The notes beneath the pieces were generated by a model that was not told where the DNA came from, ran no database searches, and worked only from the letters and a program-made list of their open reading frames with translations. From Candidatus Aminicenantota bacterium (GTDB lineage: Bacteria > Acidobacteriota > Aminicenantia > JAMOAD01): 33,173 bases of DNA. Positions 7,970 to 17,397 of the stretch are shown piece after piece (within the stretch, counting starts at the first letter, position 1; every line of letters begins with the position of its first letter). Both the position numbers and the translations under genes were made by a program. The stretch spans positions 1-33,173 of the forward strand of contig JAMOVU010000112.1 in assembly GCA_027067555.1 (NCBI GenBank), given 5' to 3'.

Positions 7970-10033
7970 TCAAACTATTATTTCATTAAAATCGGCAATT
8001 TTTTCAAAGAGAGCGGAAATTTTTTGAAGCATTGCAATTCTGTTTGTCCTTAGCTCATCATCTTCTACCATTACCATTACATTATCAAAGTAAGAGTCTA
8101 TAAATGGTCTCAGTGTCATAAGAATTTCCTGAGCCTTTAAGAAATTCCTTTTTTCCACTTCTTTTAAAACCTCTTCTTCCACAGCTTTGAATAAATCAAA
8201 AAGCTCCTTTTCCTCTTTTTCAATTAATTTTTCTTCGGTGAAGAATAGGAGGTCTCTGTCTTTAACAATATTTTTCACCCTTTTGTAGGAAATAATAAGT
8301 TTTCTGAAATTTTCATTTGGCTTTGTCTTTTGTACAGAGAGAGCCCTTTGAAAATCCACAAGAATATTTGAAAAACCTGTCTTTAAAACAGCATTAAGTA
8401 CATCATAATCTATTTGTCTGTATTCTGTGCAATAGTATCTGAACCTCTGCTCCATAAAATCAAAAAATGATGAGACAACATCTTCCTTTGCAATCTTTAT
8501 ATCTCCGTATAAATCAAGAGCTTTTTCAAATAGAGAAAGAAGCTCCACATCAATATTTCCTTCAACAATTAATTTTACAATTGTATTGCCAATTCTTCTT
8601 AACCCGAAAGGATCTTTATCTCCGGATACCTCCATACCCGCGATAAAAGCACCCGCAAGAGAATCCATTCTGTCAGCAAGGGATAAAATTCTTCCGCTTA
8701 AAGTTTCAGGCGTATCATCCTTTATATTTTGAGGTTTATAGTGCTCATACACAGCCTTCCACACATCCTCTTTTTCTCCTCTCTCCTTTAAATATAATCC
8801 TCCCATTATTCCCTGAAGGACAGGAAATTCTTTTACCATTTCTGTTAATTGATCCACTTTTGAGTATTTTGCTGCTTTTTTCACACTTTCTCTAAACTCT
8901 TCCTCTTTATCATTTGACAAAAATTCACAAAGGGATTCTACCCGCAAGGTCTTGTCATAGTATGTGCCAAGTTTTGCTTCAAAGCTGTAGTCCTTTAATT
9001 CTTCAACTAATGTGTCAAGATCAAGCTTAAGATCATTTTCCCAGAAAAACTTGGCATCCTCCAATGTGGCTCTCACGACCCTTTCAAAACCATTAATAAT
9101 AGAAGGAAGAGCTTCTTCTGAAGCATCAGCTACACCAACAAAATTTCCTGTTAAATTATTATCTTTTTTTGTGAGAAAAAGTCTTTTTTCCTGTTTGAGA
9201 AAGATTTCGATGATTTCAAAAGGGATGGATAAATATTCATCAGGAAAAGTTCCGGAAAATACTATCGGATATTCCACCATATCAACCAACTCATCAAGAA
9301 GTTCTCTGTTCTCAACTATTTCCACTTCAAATTTATCTTTTATATCCTTAAAACCCTCTTTTACCTTTTCAACTCTTTCTTCTCTTTTCAATATTACGAA
9401 ATTCGCTTTCAGGGCCTCTTCATACTTTGATGGTTTTGAGATAATTATTTCTTCATCCTCTGCTAAAATCCTATGCCCTCTTGTTCTATTTGTTGCTTCA
9501 ACACCTGCAAACTCAAAGTTTACAATTTTTTTATCAAAAAGAGATAAGAAGCTTCTTATAGGCCTTGAAAATAAAACACCGCTCTCATTCCATTTCATAT
9601 TTTTAGGAAAGGATAAGGAACTTATGATTTCCGGAACCAAATTTACCAGAATCTCTTCGGTTTTTATGCCTTTTTTTATTTCTTTAATTGCGACATATTC
9701 TCCTTTTTCAGTTTCCACTATTTCCAAATCCTCAACACTTTTACCTTTTGATTTTGCAAACCCCATAGCTGCTTTTGTAGGGTTTCCCTCTTCATCAAAA
9801 GCTATCTTTTTTGCGGGACCTAAAATAAGTTCTTCCTCTTCTTTCTGAGTTTCCGAAATATTTTCAACAAAGACAACCAATCTTCGCTTTGTACCCTCTG
9901 TTTTTATGTTATCAAACTCAATCCTATTTTCTTTAAGCTTTTTTTCAAAAATATCCTTCAACTGTTTTAATCCTGTTCTCAAGTGTGAGGGGGGTAAATC
10001 TTCAACAAGTATTTCCAACAAATAATCACTCAT
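7970..10033 (-). CDS. glyS: Glycyl-tRNA synthetase beta subunit
   Basis: MSDYLLEILVEDLPPSHLRTGLKQLKD...RPIRSFLSLFD...GRILSLADRMDSLAGAFIAGMEVSGDKDPFGLRRIGNTIVKLI; start refined to ATG 10033. Confidence 0.96.
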   Translation of the reverse strand: MSDYLLEILVEDLPPSHLRTGLKQLKDIFEKKLKENRIEFDNIKTEGTKRRLVVFVENISETQKEEEELILGPAKKIAFDEEGNPTKAAMGFAKSKGKSVEDLEIVETEKGEYVAIKEIKKGIKTEEILVNLVPEIISSLSFPKNMKWNESGVLFSRPIRSFLSLFDKKIVNFEFAGVEATNRTRGHRILAEDEEIIISKPSKYEEALKANFVILKREERVEKVKEGFKDIKDKFEVEIVENRELLDELVDMVEYPIVFSGTFPDEYLSIPFEIIEIFLKQEKRLFLTKKDNNLTGNFVGVADASEEALPSIINGFERVVRATLEDAKFFWENDLKLDLDTLVEELKDYSFEAKLGTYYDKTLRVESLCEFLSNDKEEEFRESVKKAAKYSKVDQLTEMVKEFPVLQGIMGGLYLKERGEKEDVWKAVYEHYKPQNIKDDTPETLSGRILSLADRMDSLAGAFIAGMEVSGDKDPFGLRRIGNTIVKLIVEGNIDVELLSLFEKALDLYGDIKIAKEDVVSSFFDFMEQRFRYYCTEYRQIDYDVLNAVLKTGFSNILVDFQRALSVQKTKPNENFRKLIISYKRVKNIVKDRDLLFFTEEKLIEKEEKELFDLFKAVEEEVLKEVEKRNFLKAQEILMTLRPFIDSYFDNVMVMVEDDELRTNRIAMLQKISALFEKIADFNEIIV

Positions 10034-10874
10034 TTGAAATATCCTCCAGATAAAGTTGGACAATCTCTTTTACATAATTTCTAATGGTAAGAATAATCTT
10101 TTGTCTCTGAGTTATAGAAATAGCTCTTCTTGCATCCAATAAATTAAAAATATGGGAAAGTTTAAGAGCATAATCGTATGCCGGAAGGTAAAGACCTTTT
10201 TCAATAAGGTTTTTAATCTCTTTTTCATAAAGTTCGAAAGTCGTTTGTAAAGTATTTATATTTGCTTCCTTAAAGTTAAATTCGGAGAACTGAACTTCTT
10301 CTTTGAAGCGTAAATCTTTATATGTTATTCCTCCGCCCCACTCAAGTTCATAAATATTATCCTTACCGGCAAGAAAGAGACCCAACCTTTCTATTCCATA
10401 GGTTATTTCAAGGGATACCGGATAAAGATCGACGCTCCCTGCCTGTTGAAAATAGGTAAATTGGGTAACTTCAAGTCCATTTAACATTACCTGCCAACCA
10501 ACTCCCCATGCTCCGAGAGTAGGAGATTCCCAGTTATCCTCTTCAAAAGAAAGGAAATTCTTTTTTAGGTCTATTCCAAGAGCTTTCAAACTATCTATGT
10601 ATAGTTGTTGACTATTTTCAGGAGCCGGTTTTAAGATTACCTGATACTGGAAATGCTTTTGAACCCTGTTCGGGTTCTCTCCGTATCTTCCGTCCGTGGG
10701 TCTTCGAGAGGGTTGCATATAAGCTACCCTGTAAGGTTTCGGACCAAGAACCCTGAAAATTGTATCAGGGCTCATCGTTCCCGCTCCGACTTCCATATCA
10801 TATGTTGGTGCTATATAGCATCCTCTGCTTTTCCAGTAGTCGGATAAAGTTAAAAATATTTCCTGAATATTCAT
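10026..10874 (-). CDS. glyQ: Glycyl-tRNA synthetase alpha subunit
   Basis: SDYWKSRGCYIAPTYDMEVGAGTMSPDTIFRVLGPKPYRVAYMQPSRRPTDGRYGENPNR...EDNWESPTLGAWGVGWQVMLNGLEVTQFTYFQQAG. Confidence 0.98.
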   Translation of the reverse strand: MNIQEIFLTLSDYWKSRGCYIAPTYDMEVGAGTMSPDTIFRVLGPKPYRVAYMQPSRRPTDGRYGENPNRVQKHFQYQVILKPAPENSQQLYIDSLKALGIDLKKNFLSFEEDNWESPTLGAWGVGWQVMLNGLEVTQFTYFQQAGSVDLYPVSLEITYGIERLGLFLAGKDNIYELEWGGGITYKDLRFKEEVQFSEFNFKEANINTLQTTFELYEKEIKNLIEKGLYLPAYDYALKLSHIFNLLDARRAISITQRQKIILTIRNYVKEIVQLYLEDISNE

Positions 10875-12325
10875 TCCTCTTCCTCTTTATATTTTAATTT
10901 TGGTTTTTTCGCTGCTAAAACTTCATTTAATCTCCTCACCGGTGTAAAATGGGGAGCTTCCTTTAAAAGTTCGGGATTATTTTCCGCCTCTTTGTGGATT
11001 TTTTTCATTGTTTCAATAAAAGTATCCAGAGTCTTTTTACTCTCAGTTTCAGTAGGCTCAATCATAAGAGCACCGTGTACTATCAGAGGGAAATAAACTG
11101 TGGGTGGATGAATTCCATAATCGAGAAGTCTTTTTGCAATGTCCACTGTTTTAACTCCATACTTTTTAAAGCTGTCCTCAGAGAAAACAACTTCATGAAG
11201 AGTTCGTGTTTTATAAGGAAGTTCATAGGTATCTTTTAAATTTTCTCTGATATAATTTGCATTTAAGACAGCAAATTCAGTGGCTTTTTTTAATCCTTCG
11301 GCTCCCATTTCCAGAAGATATGTTAAAGCCTTTATCAGTACACCAAAATTTCCGTAAAAGCTTCTGATTTTTCCTATGGAGTTGGGTCTGTTAAAATCTG
11401 GTACATACTTTCCATCTATTTCTTTTATTACAGGAACAGGTAAAACCTCTTCGAATTCTTTTGCAACTCCAACCGGTCCTGCTCCGGGACCTCCCCCTCC
11501 GTGGGGTGTTGAAAATGTTTTATGAAGGTTGAGATGCAAAACATCAACTCCCAATTCAGCAGGCTTTACATATCCCATGAGAGCATTAAAATTAGCGCCA
11601 TCCATATAAAGATAAGAGCCATTTTCATGTAAAGCTTCTGCTATTTCTTTAATCTCTCTCTCATAAACCCCGAGAGTATTCGGGTTTGTCATCATTAAAG
11701 CTGCTACATCTTCATTTAAATATTCTTTAACAGTCTCAACTTTTAAGTATCCCTCTTCACCTGAAGGTATTTCCTTTACATCATATCCTGCAAAGTGTGA
11801 ACTTGCGGGATTTGTTCCATGGGCAGAATCAGGAATAAGAACTATTTTTCTCGGATTTCCTCTTAACTCTAACTTTTTTCTAATCATAAGCATTCCTGCA
11901 AGTTCTCCGTGGGCACCTGCTGAAGGATAAAGAGTAAAGAAAGGAAAGCCTGTAAGCTCTGATAGTATGTTTTCAAGTGTCCTTATTAATTTTAAATTTC
12001 CCTGAACAAGCTCATAGGGAGAGTAAGGATGGGAAAGCAAAAATCCTTCCATGCCCGCTGTTTTTTCGTTTATTTTTGGATTATACTTCATTGTGCAGGA
12101 ACCAAGAGGATAAAAACCTTCGTCAACAGAATAATTGTAGTGTGCAAGAGCTGTATAATGTCTGACTATCTCAACTTCTGAAACTTCGGGAAGTCCTTTA
12201 AGCTCTTCTCTTAAAAGTTCTTCTGGAATGTAGTTTTTTTCTTCTATATCAAGCTCCGGTATTGAAAATCCGCTCTTTCCCTCTTCACTTAACTCAAAAA
12301 TCAAAGGCTCTCTATCTTTAATCAT
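10871..12325 (-). CDS. gcvPB: Glycine dehydrogenase (decarboxylating) subunit 2
   Basis: YPLGSCTMKYNPKINE, DSAHGTNPASSHFAGY, PLP site LHLNLHKTFSTPHGGGGPGAGPVGV. Confidence 0.97.
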   Translation of the reverse strand: MIKDREPLIFELSEEGKSGFSIPELDIEEKNYIPEELLREELKGLPEVSEVEIVRHYTALAHYNYSVDEGFYPLGSCTMKYNPKINEKTAGMEGFLLSHPYSPYELVQGNLKLIRTLENILSELTGFPFFTLYPSAGAHGELAGMLMIRKKLELRGNPRKIVLIPDSAHGTNPASSHFAGYDVKEIPSGEEGYLKVETVKEYLNEDVAALMMTNPNTLGVYEREIKEIAEALHENGSYLYMDGANFNALMGYVKPAELGVDVLHLNLHKTFSTPHGGGGPGAGPVGVAKEFEEVLPVPVIKEIDGKYVPDFNRPNSIGKIRSFYGNFGVLIKALTYLLEMGAEGLKKATEFAVLNANYIRENLKDTYELPYKTRTLHEVVFSEDSFKKYGVKTVDIAKRLLDYGIHPPTVYFPLIVHGALMIEPTETESKKTLDTFIETMKKIHKEAENNPELLKEAPHFTPVRRLNEVLAAKKPKLKYKEEEE

Positions 12326-13662
12326 TTGATTTCCTCCAATGCTTTTACGAGTTCATCTATTTCAGTTTTTTTGTTAACTTCTGTAAAAGTCAAAAGAAGG
12401 CCCTTTTCATCCTCTGGATAAAACCACTTTAAGGGAATTCCGGCAACAATTTTTTTGTCAAGAAGTTTTCTATAAGCCTCTTCCGCATTTTCCGTTTCTA
12501 TGACAAATTCATTAAAGGTAGGACCATCAAATCTAATCTTTATACCAATCTCCTTTATTCTTTCCTTTGCATAATTTGCTTTAATCAGATTTTGCTTTGC
12601 AAGCTCTCTTAACCCTTTTTTTCCATAAACAGATAAAAATATAGCTGCTCTTATAACGCACCATGCCTGATTGGAACAAATATTCGATGTTGCTCTTTCT
12701 CTTCTGATGTGTTGTTCTCTTGTGGAAAGAGTGAGTACAAAACCTCTTTTTCCTTCGGCATCCACAGTCTCACCGACTATCCTCCCCGGCATTTCCCATA
12801 GAAACTTTTTGTTTGAAGTTGTTATAAACCCTAATGTGGGACCTCCGAAGTATGGATAAAGTCCGAATGACTGGGCTTCTCCAACAGCAACATCCGATCC
12901 GAATTCAGAAGGTGGCTTTAAAATACCCAGAGAGAGAGCTTCTGCTATTACTGATATAAGAAGAGTTTTGCTCTCTCCAATCTTATCTTTAATCCATTTA
13001 TAATCTTCTATTATTCCGAAAAAATTAGGAGATTGGATTAATACACCACCTATCTCCTCATTAAATTTCTTATCAAAGTCCTCTTTGGAGATTTTTCCGC
13101 TTTCATCATAATCTATGAAATCAAACTCAATATTTAAGTTTTTAATATAAGTTTTTATTGTTGAAATGTATTCAGGGTGAAGGGATCTTGCGATTAAAAA
13201 TTTATTTTTTCTTGTAATTCTCCAGGCGAGCAAAAGACCTTCTGCTGCTGCTGTTGCTCCATCATAAAGAGAAGCATTTGAAAATTCCATCCCTGTTAAA
13301 TCGGAAATCATTGTTTGGTATTCAAATGTTGCCTGAAGAGTACCCTGAGAAACTTCCGGTTGGTATGGAGTATAAGGTGTTACAAATTCCCCTTTCATAC
13401 TTAAGTAATTTACAACCTCCGGTATATGGTGAAAGTAGGAGCCTCCTCCAAGAAAGAGTTTGTATTCTTTTACTTTATTCTCTGATTCTAAATTTTTGAA
13501 GAACTCAATTATCTCAGGCTCTGAAAGAGGTTTTCCATAGCCAACTTTGTCTTTTGTGAGGTTTGAACGGGGAATTGAAGAAAACAGCTCTTCTATGCTT
13601 TTAACCCCAACAGATTCCAGCATAGCTTTTATGCTATTTTCACTATTTGGGAAGTATCTCAT
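12322..13662 (-). CDS. gcvPA: Glycine dehydrogenase (decarboxylating) subunit 1
   Basis: FLGGGSYFHHIPEVVNYLSMKGEFVTPYTPYQPEVSQGTLQATFEYQTMISDLTGM...RGFVLTLSTREQHIRRERATSNICSNQAW. Confidence 0.97.
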   Translation of the reverse strand: MRYFPNSENSIKAMLESVGVKSIEELFSSIPRSNLTKDKVGYGKPLSEPEIIEFFKNLESENKVKEYKLFLGGGSYFHHIPEVVNYLSMKGEFVTPYTPYQPEVSQGTLQATFEYQTMISDLTGMEFSNASLYDGATAAAEGLLLAWRITRKNKFLIARSLHPEYISTIKTYIKNLNIEFDFIDYDESGKISKEDFDKKFNEEIGGVLIQSPNFFGIIEDYKWIKDKIGESKTLLISVIAEALSLGILKPPSEFGSDVAVGEAQSFGLYPYFGGPTLGFITTSNKKFLWEMPGRIVGETVDAEGKRGFVLTLSTREQHIRRERATSNICSNQAWCVIRAAIFLSVYGKKGLRELAKQNLIKANYAKERIKEIGIKIRFDGPTFNEFVIETENAEEAYRKLLDKKIVAGIPLKWFYPEDEKGLLLTFTEVNKKTEIDELVKALEEIK

Positions 13663-13663
13663 T

Positions 13664-14035
13664 TTATCCTTCTATGAACTTATTGTAAGCATCCTCATCC
13701 ATAAGTTCCTTTATTTCATCGGGAGAACTTATTTTAACTTTAAATATCCAACCATCTCCATAAGGATCATTATTAATAAGTTCTGGCTCATCATCAAGCT
13801 TTGAATTTACTTCAATAATTTCTCCAGAAACAGGAGCATACACTTTTGCGGATTCCTTCGGAGATTCAACATAACATACCTCTTCTCCTTTTTTTATCTG
13901 CTTCCCAACTTCAGGAAGGATAACCTTTATAACTTCCCCAAGTTCCTCTTGAGCAAAATTTGAAATTCCACAATATGCAGTATCTCCTTCTACTTTTACA
14001 TACTCATGTTGTTTTGTAAAATAAAGATTGGACAT
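13664..14035 (-). CDS. gcvH: Glycine cleavage system H protein
   Basis: YFTKQHEYVKVEGDTAYCGISNFAQEELGEV...lipoyl motif CYVESPKESAKVYAPVSGEIIEVN. Confidence 0.95.
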   Translation of the reverse strand: MSNLYFTKQHEYVKVEGDTAYCGISNFAQEELGEVIKVILPEVGKQIKKGEEVCYVESPKESAKVYAPVSGEIIEVNSKLDDEPELINNDPYGDGWIFKVKISSPDEIKELMDEDAYNKFIEG

Positions 14036-14058
14036 TTTATTCCTCCTTAATTTTATTA

Positions 14059-14093
14059 CTCAATAAATTATCACTATTGAGATTTTCTGTCAA
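14059..14093 (-). promoter_or_regulatory. Putative gcvH-operon promoter TTGACA-N17-TAATTT with 7-bp inverted repeat over the -10
   Basis: Minus strand TTGACA (14093-14088), TAATTT (14070-14065); inverted repeat CTCAATA-N9-TATTGAG at 14059-14081. Confidence 0.5.
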
Positions 14094-14166
14094 TTGAAAG
14101 CTATTTATTTACATTATAGCTCTGCCCAATTAACTTTAAAAAAGACTTAAAATTTTAATATGTTTT

Positions 14167-15492
14167 TTATCTCTTTTTCTTCTTCTTTTTTGATTTTTTA
14201 GTGCTCTTTCTTTTTGAAGATTTTCCTGTTACCTGGGTAGCTTTGCCCTCACTCTGAGAAGGAGCAGTCTCTTCTTTAACCTTTTTTACTTCTGTTTTCT
14301 TTCTTTCCTCTATTCTCTTCAGGTTTGCAATTTTTTTCTCTTTAGCCTTTTTCTCTTTTCTCTTTTCCCAAATTCCAATGTAGGCACAGGATTGATAGAT
14401 GGATGAATATGTACCGGATATAATACCGACAAGCATGGTAAAAGCAAAATCTCTTATAACCTCTCCTCCGAAAATGTATAAAGCGAGGACTGTAAGCAAA
14501 GTGGTTCCCGAGGTTATAATAGTTCTTGAAAGAGTCTCATTTATACTAACATCAAGAATTTCTTCTATCCCCAATTTTTTAACATACTTTTTAAGATTAT
14601 CTCTAACTCTATCATAAATAACAATAGTATCATTCAAAGAGTATCCCACAATTGTTAGAATACCGGCGACCACTGTAAGAGATATTTCCTTATTGAAAAA
14701 AGAGATAAAGCTTAGGGTAACTAAAACATCGTGTGCAAGGGTCAAAACAGCCGAGACACCGAAGAGGAATTTGAACCTGAAAGCAATATAGACAAGCATT
14801 CCTATTAAAGCCCAGATTGTGGCCTGTGTTGCCTTATATCTGAGATCTTTTCCCACCTGAGGACCAACAATTTCAACCCTTAAAAGAGCTATATTACCTA
14901 AAAAGCTCTTTTCTTTTAGTTTTTCAAAAACATCTTTAGGTAATAGATCTTTGATTTCATCAAAGCTTTTAATAATTCCGAGATGTTTTTTCTTGTAATT
15001 CGCAATCTTTGTTGCATACTCTTCAGCCTTTGCCTCATCACCCGTGATTTGAAGCAGGAGATTCTTTATAAATGATTTTTCGGAAATATTGAGATCTAAT
15101 TTTCCCTCTTTAAGAAGCTGTTTTTCTTCCTCTGTCCTGAGTGCTTCAACTATCTTATTTGCAACCTCTTCAGGTTTTTCCATATTCTCTTCTTCAATGT
15201 TTTTACTACTTACTTTTTGAGCTTTTATTATAAATTCATGGCCTTCTCCTAATTTTTGAATAATACTTTTTCCCAGGTCAACATTTTTAAGACTTTTTCT
15301 TACTTTGTCTATGGAAACATCATCTTTGAAATTTATTTGAACTAATGTTCCGCCGGCAAAATCAATACTCAGGTTAAATCCTTTTTTTACATATACGGAA
15401 ATTCCACCGGCAATTATTATTGTTAAAGAGAGCAGGAAAGCTATATATTTAACCTTCATAAATTTGAAATTTGGATTCTTAAAAAATTCCAT
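14167..15492 (-). CDS. secF: Protein translocase subunit SecF with extra internal segment and Lys-rich C-terminal tail
   Basis: GFNLSIDFAGGTLVQI; ALRVEIVGPQVGKDLR-like segment; TVVAGILTIVGYSLNDTIVIYDRVRDN; 441 aa. Confidence 0.94.
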   Translation of the reverse strand: MEFFKNPNFKFMKVKYIAFLLSLTIIIAGGISVYVKKGFNLSIDFAGGTLVQINFKDDVSIDKVRKSLKNVDLGKSIIQKLGEGHEFIIKAQKVSSKNIEEENMEKPEEVANKIVEALRTEEEKQLLKEGKLDLNISEKSFIKNLLLQITGDEAKAEEYATKIANYKKKHLGIIKSFDEIKDLLPKDVFEKLKEKSFLGNIALLRVEIVGPQVGKDLRYKATQATIWALIGMLVYIAFRFKFLFGVSAVLTLAHDVLVTLSFISFFNKEISLTVVAGILTIVGYSLNDTIVIYDRVRDNLKKYVKKLGIEEILDVSINETLSRTIITSGTTLLTVLALYIFGGEVIRDFAFTMLVGIISGTYSSIYQSCAYIGIWEKRKEKKAKEKKIANLKRIEERKKTEVKKVKEETAPSQSEGKATQVTGKSSKRKSTKKSKKKKKKR

Positions 15493-15502
15493 CTCAGTCC
15501 TC

Positions 15503-17056
15503 CTATATACTTAAAGTCTCAACTCTTTTCTTCAAAGCAAAAATAAGATCAAAAATAGCTCTGGAAACATAAACAGCTGTGAACATCGAAGCTAAAATAC
15601 CAATAATAAGAGTTATAGCAAATCCCTTTATTGGTCCTGTTCCGAATTGGAAGAGAAAGACCGCTGCTATAACCGTTGTTATATTTGCATCAAAGATAGT
15701 AATAAACGCTTTCTTAAAGCCTTCGTCAACAGCAGCTTTGGGAGTTTTGCCAAGTCTCAGGTCTTCTCTTATCCTTTCGAAAATAAGAACATTAGCATCA
15801 ACTGACATACCGATTGTTAAAATAATACCAGCGATACCCGGTAATGTTAAAGTTGCTCTGAAGTAAGCAAGAGCCCCCATAATTATGACTATATTTAAAA
15901 GAAGAGCTATAACTGCATTTACCCCGGATAATTTATAATAAAAAATCATAAAAAAGACAACCAAAAGAAGGCCGATAAGCATCGCCTTAAGACCTTTTTT
16001 GATAGAGTCAGCTCCTAAAGAAGGACCAATAGTTCTTTCTTCGAGATACCTGATTGATGCAGGTAAAGAACCGGATCTCAATTTTAATGCCAAATCATTT
16101 GCGGATTCATAAGTAAAGTGCCCTTCTATTATTCCACTATCATAAATTACATCATTAATCACAGGAGCAGATTGAACAATACCATCCAATATAATTGCAA
16201 GTCTTTCCCCTTTATGCTCTCTTGTGACTTTTTCAAACTTTTTTGCGCCTTCTCTCTTTAATCTGAAACTGACAGCCGGAGCTCCGTACTTATCCTGTCC
16301 GACTCTTGCATCCCTTAAATCCATTCCAGTAACAGCTGCTACTTTCTTAACCAGATAGTACTCCCTGCTTCCATCCTTTGATATTCCGGGAACAACTTCC
16401 ATATCATCTGGAACTTTTCCATTGTATTTTTCCAATAATTTTTCCTTTGAAGCATAAGGACCATCCACAACTATTTTTAGCTCTAAAACAGCAGTACTTT
16501 TTATCAAATTCTTAACTCTTGCAGGATCCTCAACTCCGGGAAGTTCAACCAAAATTCTCTCACTCTGACCCGTAAGACCCTCTCTTTGAATTACAGGCTC
16601 TGCAACACCAAACTGGTCAACTCTGTTTCTTATGGTTTCCTTTGCCTGCTCAACTGCCTGATCCCTTATTTTAACCTCAGCATTTGGTTTTAAAGTTAAA
16701 ATTATCTTCCCAGCAGACACATTATAATTCCAATTTTGAAATCCACCCTCTTTCAGAATGGCAAGAATTTGATCTTCCGCCATAGAGTCATAGCCTTCTA
16801 TTGAAATCTCTTTGACTCCTATTCTCTTTATTTTCTCAACCTTTATATTTTTTTCTTTGAAATCCGATCTCAGCTGAAGGATTGCCTGGTCTGTTACTGC
16901 CCTTACCGCATCATCTGTTTGAACCTTAAGAACAAGGTGAATTCCTCCTTTTAGGTCCAATCCCAACTTGATCTTTTCCTTCGGAGGAACTGCCATTATA
17001 ACAAAAACAGCAATTACTACGATTATTATCGCGAATTTTGTATAAACGCTTTTCAT
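15503..17056 (-). CDS. secD: Protein translocase subunit SecD
   Basis: LGLDLKGGIHLVL, RNRVDQFGVAEPVIQREG, LPGVEDPARVKNLIKSTAVLEL, IILTIGMSVDANVLIFERIREDLRLG. Confidence 0.97.
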   Translation of the reverse strand: MKSVYTKFAIIIVVIAVFVIMAVPPKEKIKLGLDLKGGIHLVLKVQTDDAVRAVTDQAILQLRSDFKEKNIKVEKIKRIGVKEISIEGYDSMAEDQILAILKEGGFQNWNYNVSAGKIILTLKPNAEVKIRDQAVEQAKETIRNRVDQFGVAEPVIQREGLTGQSERILVELPGVEDPARVKNLIKSTAVLELKIVVDGPYASKEKLLEKYNGKVPDDMEVVPGISKDGSREYYLVKKVAAVTGMDLRDARVGQDKYGAPAVSFRLKREGAKKFEKVTREHKGERLAIILDGIVQSAPVINDVIYDSGIIEGHFTYESANDLALKLRSGSLPASIRYLEERTIGPSLGADSIKKGLKAMLIGLLLVVFFMIFYYKLSGVNAVIALLLNIVIIMGALAYFRATLTLPGIAGIILTIGMSVDANVLIFERIREDLRLGKTPKAAVDEGFKKAFITIFDANITTVIAAVFLFQFGTGPIKGFAITLIIGILASMFTAVYVSRAIFDLIFALKKRVETLSI

Positions 17057-17069
17057 TCTACCCTCCCAG

Positions 17070-17396
17070 TTAATTTTCGGTTTTCACATTGGTATCTGTT
17101 AAAACAGTCGCTATTGCATTTTTTGAAATCTCAATCTTTACATTATTTGCTATTTTTAATTCAAAAGTTCTCTCTTTTACTCCCATAATAGTACCGATAA
17201 TTCCACCTGATGTCATTACTTTTGCACCCGGTTTTAAGCTATTAATCATCTCAATATGTTTTTTTTGCTTCTTTTTTGCCGGTAAAATCAAAAGCAAATA
17301 AAAAATGATGAAAATAACTACCAAAGGCAAAAGAGATACCAGCATATTTGGTTGCTGGGGCTGTTGCTGATTTAAAAAATTTAACATTCCTAACAT
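17070..17396 (-). CDS. yajC: Preprotein translocase accessory subunit YajC
   Basis: Single TM, PAKKKQKKHIEMINSLKPGAKVMTSGGIIGTIMGVKE; upstream of secDF. Confidence 0.95.
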   Translation of the reverse strand: MLGMLNFLNQQQPQQPNMLVSLLPLVVIFIIFYLLLILPAKKKQKKHIEMINSLKPGAKVMTSGGIIGTIMGVKERTFELKIANNVKIEISKNAIATVLTDTNVKTEN

Positions 17397-17397
17397 C

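Noticed and set aside
9012-9848. 278-aa plus-strand ORF antisense to glyS
   Set aside because: Ser/Phe/Ile-rich low-complexity translation, mirror of Lys/Glu-rich glyS; no family features or upstream SD. Treated as spurious antisense ORF.
14036-14166. Glycine riboswitch upstream of gcvH
   Set aside because: Leader is short and AT-rich with no tandem aptamer-like GGAGA/conserved cores; only promoter-like and inverted-repeat elements seen.
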